64,000 bases of DNA from Mariniphaga sp041687215. GTDB lineage: Bacteria; Bacteroidota; Bacteroidia; Bacteroidales; Prolixibacteraceae. The stretch covers positions 146,304 through 210,303 of the forward strand of contig NZ_JAWLCI010000002.1 in NCBI RefSeq assembly GCF_041687215.1, read 5' to 3'. This document shows, piece after piece, positions 60,859 to 64,000 of this stretch; position 1 is the stretch's first letter, and each line of letters opens with the position of its first letter. The position numbers were made by a program, and so were the translations under genes. The notes under the pieces are model-generated. The model did not search any database and was not told the DNA's origin. It worked only from the letters and a program-made list of their open reading frames with translations.

Positions 60859-61791
60859 ATGATCAGAAAAACAAAAGATTATCTGCTTTTAACGCTCAAA
60901 GGAATGGGAATGGGAGCAGCGGATGTGGTTCCTGGTGTTTCGGGCGGAACCATTGCATTCATTACAGGAATTTACGAAGAGTTGATTGACTCCATCAAAT
61001 CAATAAACCTGAATGCATTGAAACTTTTCTTCTCATTCAAATTAGCTGCATTTTGGAAAGCCATTAACGGGAACTTTCTGGTGAGTGTTTTGCTCGGTAT
61101 TGGAATCAGCATATTTTCTTTGGCCAAAGGATTAGAGTACTTGCTTCACCACTACCCTATTTTGGTGTGGTCATTCTTCTTTGGGCTGATTGTAGCCTCT
61201 GCCATTTACATTGCCCGAACCATAAAAAAATGGGATGCCGGAACTGTTATTGCAGGATTTTTGGGAATTGTGGTGGCTTATTTCATCACAGTCATTTCGC
61301 CTGCTGAAGCCAATACCACGTGGTTGTTTATTTTCATTTCGGGTTCCATTGCTATTTGTGCCATGATTTTACCAGGAATTTCAGGCAGTTTTATATTGGT
61401 ATTGCTGGGCATGTACAAATTTATTTTATCGGCAGTAAGTGATTTGAACATCCCGGTACTGCTTGTATTTATTGCAGGTGCAGCTATCGGAATCATTGCG
61501 TTTTCCAACCTGCTTTCGTGGTTGCTGAAAAATTTTCACAACATTACCATTGCTGTGTTGTCGGGTTTTATGGTAGGTTCGTTGAATAAAATCTGGCCAT
61601 GGAAGGAAGTAACTGAAACATTTGTTGACCGGCATGGCGAAATTTTGCCCCTTGTTGAAAAAAATATTTTACCCGGAACCTACGAGAACCTGACCGGAAA
61701 CGAACCCTGGCTGTTGGGTGCTATTCTTTTGGCTATTGTTGGTTTTGCGCTTATTTTTGTGGTTGAAGGATTAACAAAACAGAAAAAATGA
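60859..61791 (+). CDS. DUF368 membrane protein (PopT-type polyprenyl-phosphate translocase family)
   Basis: 310 residues with about eight to ten hydrophobic segments. The N-terminal family signature is KGMGMGAADVVPGVSGGTIA (about residues 15-34), with a related repeat in ILPGISGSFILVLLGMYKFI (about 174-193); these twin P-G-[VI]-S-G re-entrant loops are diagnostic. DUF368 proteins were shown to recycle undecaprenyl phosphate across the inner membrane (PopT), needed for peptidoglycan and O-antigen synthesis. It overlaps aroE by 4 bases (ATGA), so translation is coupled, although their functions differ. Confidence 0.93.
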   Translation: MIRKTKDYLLLTLKGMGMGAADVVPGVSGGTIAFITGIYEELIDSIKSINLNALKLFFSFKLAAFWKAINGNFLVSVLLGIGISIFSLAKGLEYLLHHYPILVWSFFFGLIVASAIYIARTIKKWDAGTVIAGFLGIVVAYFITVISPAEANTTWLFIFISGSIAICAMILPGISGSFILVLLGMYKFILSAVSDLNIPVLLVFIAGAAIGIIAFSNLLSWLLKNFHNITIAVLSGFMVGSLNKIWPWKEVTETFVDRHGEILPLVEKNILPGTYENLTGNEPWLLGAILLAIVGFALIFVVEGLTKQKK

Positions 61792-62534
61792 AAAAAAAAT
61801 ACGGATTGATTGGCTACCCGCTAACCCACTCTTTTTCAAAACAGTTTTTTACTGAAAAATTTGAAAAGGAAAAAGTGGATGCTGTTTATGAAAATTTTGA
61901 GATAGAAGACATTTCCTGGTTTCAGGATATTGTGAGAAACAATCCGGACCTGGTTGGACTGAATGTAACCATACCCTACAAACAACTGATAATTAATTTT
62001 TTACACGAACTGGACAAAGCAGCAGAGGAAATAGGCGCTGTAAATACTATAAAAATTAAACGAATAGGAGAACGAATTCATTTAAAAGGATTTAACACCG
62101 ATATCTGGGGTTTTGAAACCTCGTTGAAACCTCTGGTAAAAAATTACCACAAAAAAGCTTTAATATTAGGAACCGGAGGTGCTTCCAAAGCTATAAAATA
62201 TGTATTAAAAAAACTGGGAATAAATTATATCTCAGCCTCTATAGAAGAATTACAGAAAAACGAAATTAGCTATAAAGAAATCGATAAAAAGATGATGGCG
62301 GAACGGCTGCTTATTATCAATGCCACGCCGCTTGGAACATACCCGAAAGTTGAAACGTTTCCCCCAATTCCTTATGAATTTGTAACTGAAAAACATTTGT
62401 TGTTCGATCTGGTTTACAATCCTGAAGTAACCCAATTCATGGAAAAAGGAAAAGCAAAAGGAGCCATCGTAAAAAACGGTTATGAAATGTTGTTGCAACA
62501 AGCTTTAAAATCTTATGAAATCTGGAATGCCTGA
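61788..62534 (+). CDS. aroE: Shikimate dehydrogenase
   Basis: Reduces 3-dehydroshikimate to shikimate with NADPH in aromatic amino-acid synthesis. 248 residues, slightly shorter than the usual 270. Substrate-binding motifs: IGYPLTHSFSKQFF (residues about 6-19), LNVTIPYKQLI with catalytic Lys (about 58-68) and GFNTDIWGF with Asp (about 103-111). NADP-binding loop LILGTGGASKAIKYVLKK (about 125-142). C-terminal GYEMLLQQA matches the family (Gln contact). Overlaps the DUF368 gene by 4 bases; no promoter of its own visible. Confidence 0.96.
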   Translation: MKKKYGLIGYPLTHSFSKQFFTEKFEKEKVDAVYENFEIEDISWFQDIVRNNPDLVGLNVTIPYKQLIINFLHELDKAAEEIGAVNTIKIKRIGERIHLKGFNTDIWGFETSLKPLVKNYHKKALILGTGGASKAIKYVLKKLGINYISASIEELQKNEISYKEIDKKMMAERLLIINATPLGTYPKVETFPPIPYEFVTEKHLLFDLVYNPEVTQFMEKGKAKGAIVKNGYEMLLQQALKSYEIWNA

Positions 62535-62595
62535 AATGGGTTTTATAGGTGATATGGCGCTTTTCAAATGGAAATAAGAAAATCTGCTGAATTAC

Positions 62596-62603
62596 TATCT
62601 TTG
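62596..62603 (+). promoter_or_regulatory. Probable -7 box of the MazF-type toxin-antitoxin pair
   Basis: TATCTTTG fits TAnnTTTG and lies 13 bases before the antitoxin start. A -33 element is not clear. Placed after aroE, so the pair may also receive read-through. Confidence 0.5.
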
Positions 62604-62616
62604 TAAAAAAAATTAA

Positions 62617-62856
62617 ATGAAAGCGATTGAATTGAATTCACGAACTGATAAAAAAGGGTATTTAAAAATAAAATACCCACTTGAAAAGTCAGAAAAAAAT
62701 GTTCGTATTTTGATACTTGTGGATGAGGACAATAATGAGACAGAAGAAGAAGAATTGTGGCTAAAAGCAATTTCTCAAAATCCAGCCTTCGACTTTTTAA
62801 AAGATGAATCAGAAGATATTTATTCATTAAATGACGGAGAACCCTTCAATGATTAA
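62617..62856 (+). CDS. Putative antitoxin partnering a MazF/PemK-like toxin
   Basis: 79 residues. N-terminal strands (GYLKIKYPLEKSEKNVRILI) resemble the DUF2281-like or SpoVT/AbrB-like small antitoxins with a beta-rich head; the C-terminal half is very acidic (DEDNNETEEEELWLKA), suited to binding the basic toxin. It precedes and overlaps the toxin gene by 8 bases. Family assignment is uncertain but order and size fit. Confidence 0.7.
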   Translation: MKAIELNSRTDKKGYLKIKYPLEKSEKNVRILILVDEDNNETEEEELWLKAISQNPAFDFLKDESEDIYSLNDGEPFND

Positions 62857-63193
62857 AAACTCCGTAGTTCTTGTCCCTTTTCCGTTTGATGACTTTTCTG
62901 AGCTGAAAGTCAGGCCTGCACTATGTCTTACCCGGGAAGTTGGAAAACATAAACATGTTGTTATTGCTTTCATTTCAAGTAAGATTCCAAATGAATTTCT
63001 GAAAAGTGATCTCATCTTGGAAAAAAATTCAAAATTATTTCAGGGAACCGGCCTGGCGGTGGATTCTGTTATTCGCTTGCACAAACTTGTCACAAAACCA
63101 AACCTACTCATTAAGAGAAAATTAGGAATAATTGGTGTTCAAACAGAAAATGAAGTAAAAAAAAAAATTACAGAACTCTTTTTTGAAAAATAA
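62849..63193 (+). CDS. MazF/PemK-like toxin (endoribonuclease)
   Basis: 114 residues from the ATG at 62849, which overlaps the antitoxin stop by 8 bases; an ATG 18 bases earlier is possible. SH3-like barrel pattern: SVVLVPFPFDDFSELKVRPA (residues about 4-23; RPA is the conserved loop), HVVIAFISSKI, GTGLAVDSVIRLHKLVT. MazF toxins cut mRNA at short sequences. The Arg in the RPA loop and the Ser/Thr in the ISS segment correspond to active-site positions. It lies between aroE and a tyrosine phosphatase gene. Confidence 0.82.
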   Translation: MIKNSVVLVPFPFDDFSELKVRPALCLTREVGKHKHVVIAFISSKIPNEFLKSDLILEKNSKLFQGTGLAVDSVIRLHKLVTKPNLLIKRKLGIIGVQTENEVKKKITELFFEK

Positions 63194-63199
63194 GATTAC

Positions 63200-63676
63200 A
63201 TGCAGGAAAAGAAAAAAATATTATTTGTCTGTATGGGGAATATTTGTCGTTCGCCCAGTGCAGAAGCGGTTTTTAAAGGAATGGCCTTAAAAGAAGGTGT
63301 TATTGGAAAATTCGAAATTGATTCGGCCGGCACTGGTGCCTGGCACACAGGCGAACCGGCTGACAAACGCATGCAAAAACATGCGATAAAAAGAGGTTAC
63401 AATCTTACAAGCATTGCCCGGCAATTTGATCCCGACATGGATTTTGACCGTTTCGATTTAATTGTTGCCATGGACGACGAAAATGTGCAATCGCTGAAAA
63501 GCATGGCGCGCAATGAAAGCGACTTGGATAAAATTCATAAAATGACTGATTTCAGGAAAGAGTGGAATTACGATGAAGTTCCCGATCCGTATTATGGTGG
63601 CGATGAGGGTTTTGAACTGGTACTCGACCTGCTGGAAGACGCCTGTGAAGGATTACTGGAAAAAATGAAAAAATAA
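63200..63676 (+). CDS. Low-molecular-weight protein-tyrosine phosphatase
   Basis: 158 residues, normal length. The P-loop FVCMGNICRSPSAEAVF (catalytic Cys about residue 11 and Arg about 17) and the general acid Asp in VPDPYYGGDEGFE (about 128) are intact. Such enzymes remove phosphate from tyrosine kinases that control capsule and exopolysaccharide export, or act on small phosphates. No kinase gene is in the window. Starts 6 bases after the toxin gene stop. Converges with the partial gene at the right edge, 11 bases apart. Confidence 0.96.
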   Translation: MQEKKKILFVCMGNICRSPSAEAVFKGMALKEGVIGKFEIDSAGTGAWHTGEPADKRMQKHAIKRGYNLTSIARQFDPDMDFDRFDLIVAMDDENVQSLKSMARNESDLDKIHKMTDFRKEWNYDEVPDPYYGGDEGFELVLDLLEDACEGLLEKMKK

Positions 63677-63687
63677 TTCTTCTGTAT

Positions 63688-64000
63688 TTAATGAATAATC
63701 TCAACCGATATGGAAACAACACCCGGTTCATGCTCCAATACATCTGCAAGCTGCTTTACATCGAGCTTTTCCGTAACGCCTACAAGAAAAGTTACCCGAT
63801 CGGTTGATTCGTTGATGTTCCGTTCGAAACCCGTAGAATTGATCCGGACATCAAAGTTTTGAAGAATTTTTTTGACTGATTGCAGATCGGAGTCTTTCTT
63901 TTTCCTGTTTTGTGCAGCGACCTGATCGCTCAAAAAATCATTCCTAATTATCAGTGTTTTATGATTTAAGTTTTTGAGATTTGGGTGTCCCGTTGTAATT
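63688..64000 (-). CDS. C-terminal fragment of a protein ending in an ACT-like domain (5' end outside window)
   Basis: The frame is open to the right edge with no stop, so the TTG at 63933 is not a real start; at least 103 residues are visible. The last 65 residues have the beta-alpha-beta-beta-alpha-beta order of an ACT/ferredoxin-like domain (VKKILQNFDVRINSTGFERN, RVTFLVGVTEKLDVKQLADV, GVVSISVEI). A basic segment precedes it. MgtC/SapB-family magnesium-related membrane proteins and DUF4956 proteins end this way, but the membrane part is not visible, so the family is not certain. Confidence 0.6.
   Translation of the reverse strand, partial: ITTGHPNLKNLNHKTLIIRNDFLSDQVAAQNRKKKDSDLQSVKKILQNFDVRINSTGFERNINESTDRVTFLVGVTEKLDVKQLADVLEHEPGVVSISVEIIH

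Noticed and set aside
1..64000. CRISPR arrays, rRNA, tRNA, phage or transposase genes
   Set aside because: I looked for regularly spaced direct repeats, tRNA-like cloverleaf and TTC-arm patterns, and transposase or integrase motifs and found none; a covariance-model scan would be needed to exclude small RNAs.

Overview
The window looks like chromosomal DNA of a Bacteroidota bacterium (class Bacteroidia; a Marinilabiliales/Prolixibacteraceae-like member is my best guess, by inference only). The evidence is a FecR/SusC/SusD uptake locus, promoters of the Bacteroidota type (TTTG or TTG, about 20 bases, then TAnnTTTG), starts often lacking a strong Shine-Dalgarno sequence, and Bacteroidota-typical families (DUF4954, DUF4301, fused acyltransferase/GNAT, DUF4197 lipoprotein). 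I see no rRNA, tRNA, CRISPR array or transposase gene.

Region 1 (1-19.5 kb) is one directional locus: the end of a FecR anti-sigma factor, a SusC receptor carrying the signalling STN domain, a SusD lipoprotein, then five FAD-dependent oxidoreductases of the PF12831 type with a short CstA-family transporter among them and an alpha/beta hydrolase at the end. All five flavoproteins carry export signals (Tat-like, Sec or lipoprotein). Two are about 1000-residue proteins with two nucleotide-binding halves and a helical-repeat tail. The substrate is unknown, and this is the most unusual locus in the window. Two REP/BIME-like palindromic elements lie between its genes.

Region 2 (19.5-22.8 kb) is a decayed, AT-rich accessory stretch: an orphan secreted protein, two 3' remnants of outer-membrane beta-barrel genes, a DUF6364/PIN toxin-antitoxin pair between the remnants, an unknown one-TM protein, and a GC-rich hairpin segment.

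Region 3 (22.8-29.6 kb, minus strand) holds a VTT/DedA-like membrane protein, glmS, a DUF4954 beta-helix protein, a PAS-LuxR regulator and superoxide dismutase. Region 4 (29.9-34.6 kb, plus strand) is a betaine/choline-type uptake set: outer-membrane channel, BCCT transporter, tandem universal stress protein and an OpuAC-like binding lipoprotein without ABC partners. Region 5 (34.6-46 kb) has a GlsB-like membrane protein, an MFS/ThuA pair, a 1421-residue AsmA-like protein in which I count seven divergent repeats of about 175 residues, a lipase-like lipoprotein, a TPR protein and DUF4301.

Region 6 (46-53.8 kb) is a radical SAM protein followed by a molybdenum hydroxylase operon: XdhC and MocA maturation proteins, a [2Fe-2S] subunit, and two tandem 713-residue molybdopterin subunits with Tat-like motifs. 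Region 7 (53.8-64 kb) holds a PAS / DUF438-hemerythrin-PAS sensor pair, DUF4197, YgiQ, an OlsF-like fused acyltransferase, a cupin protein, DUF368 (PopT-type polyprenyl-phosphate translocase family) coupled to aroE, a MazF/PemK-like toxin-antitoxin pair, a low-molecular-weight tyrosine phosphatase, and the C-terminus of an ACT-like protein running off the right edge.
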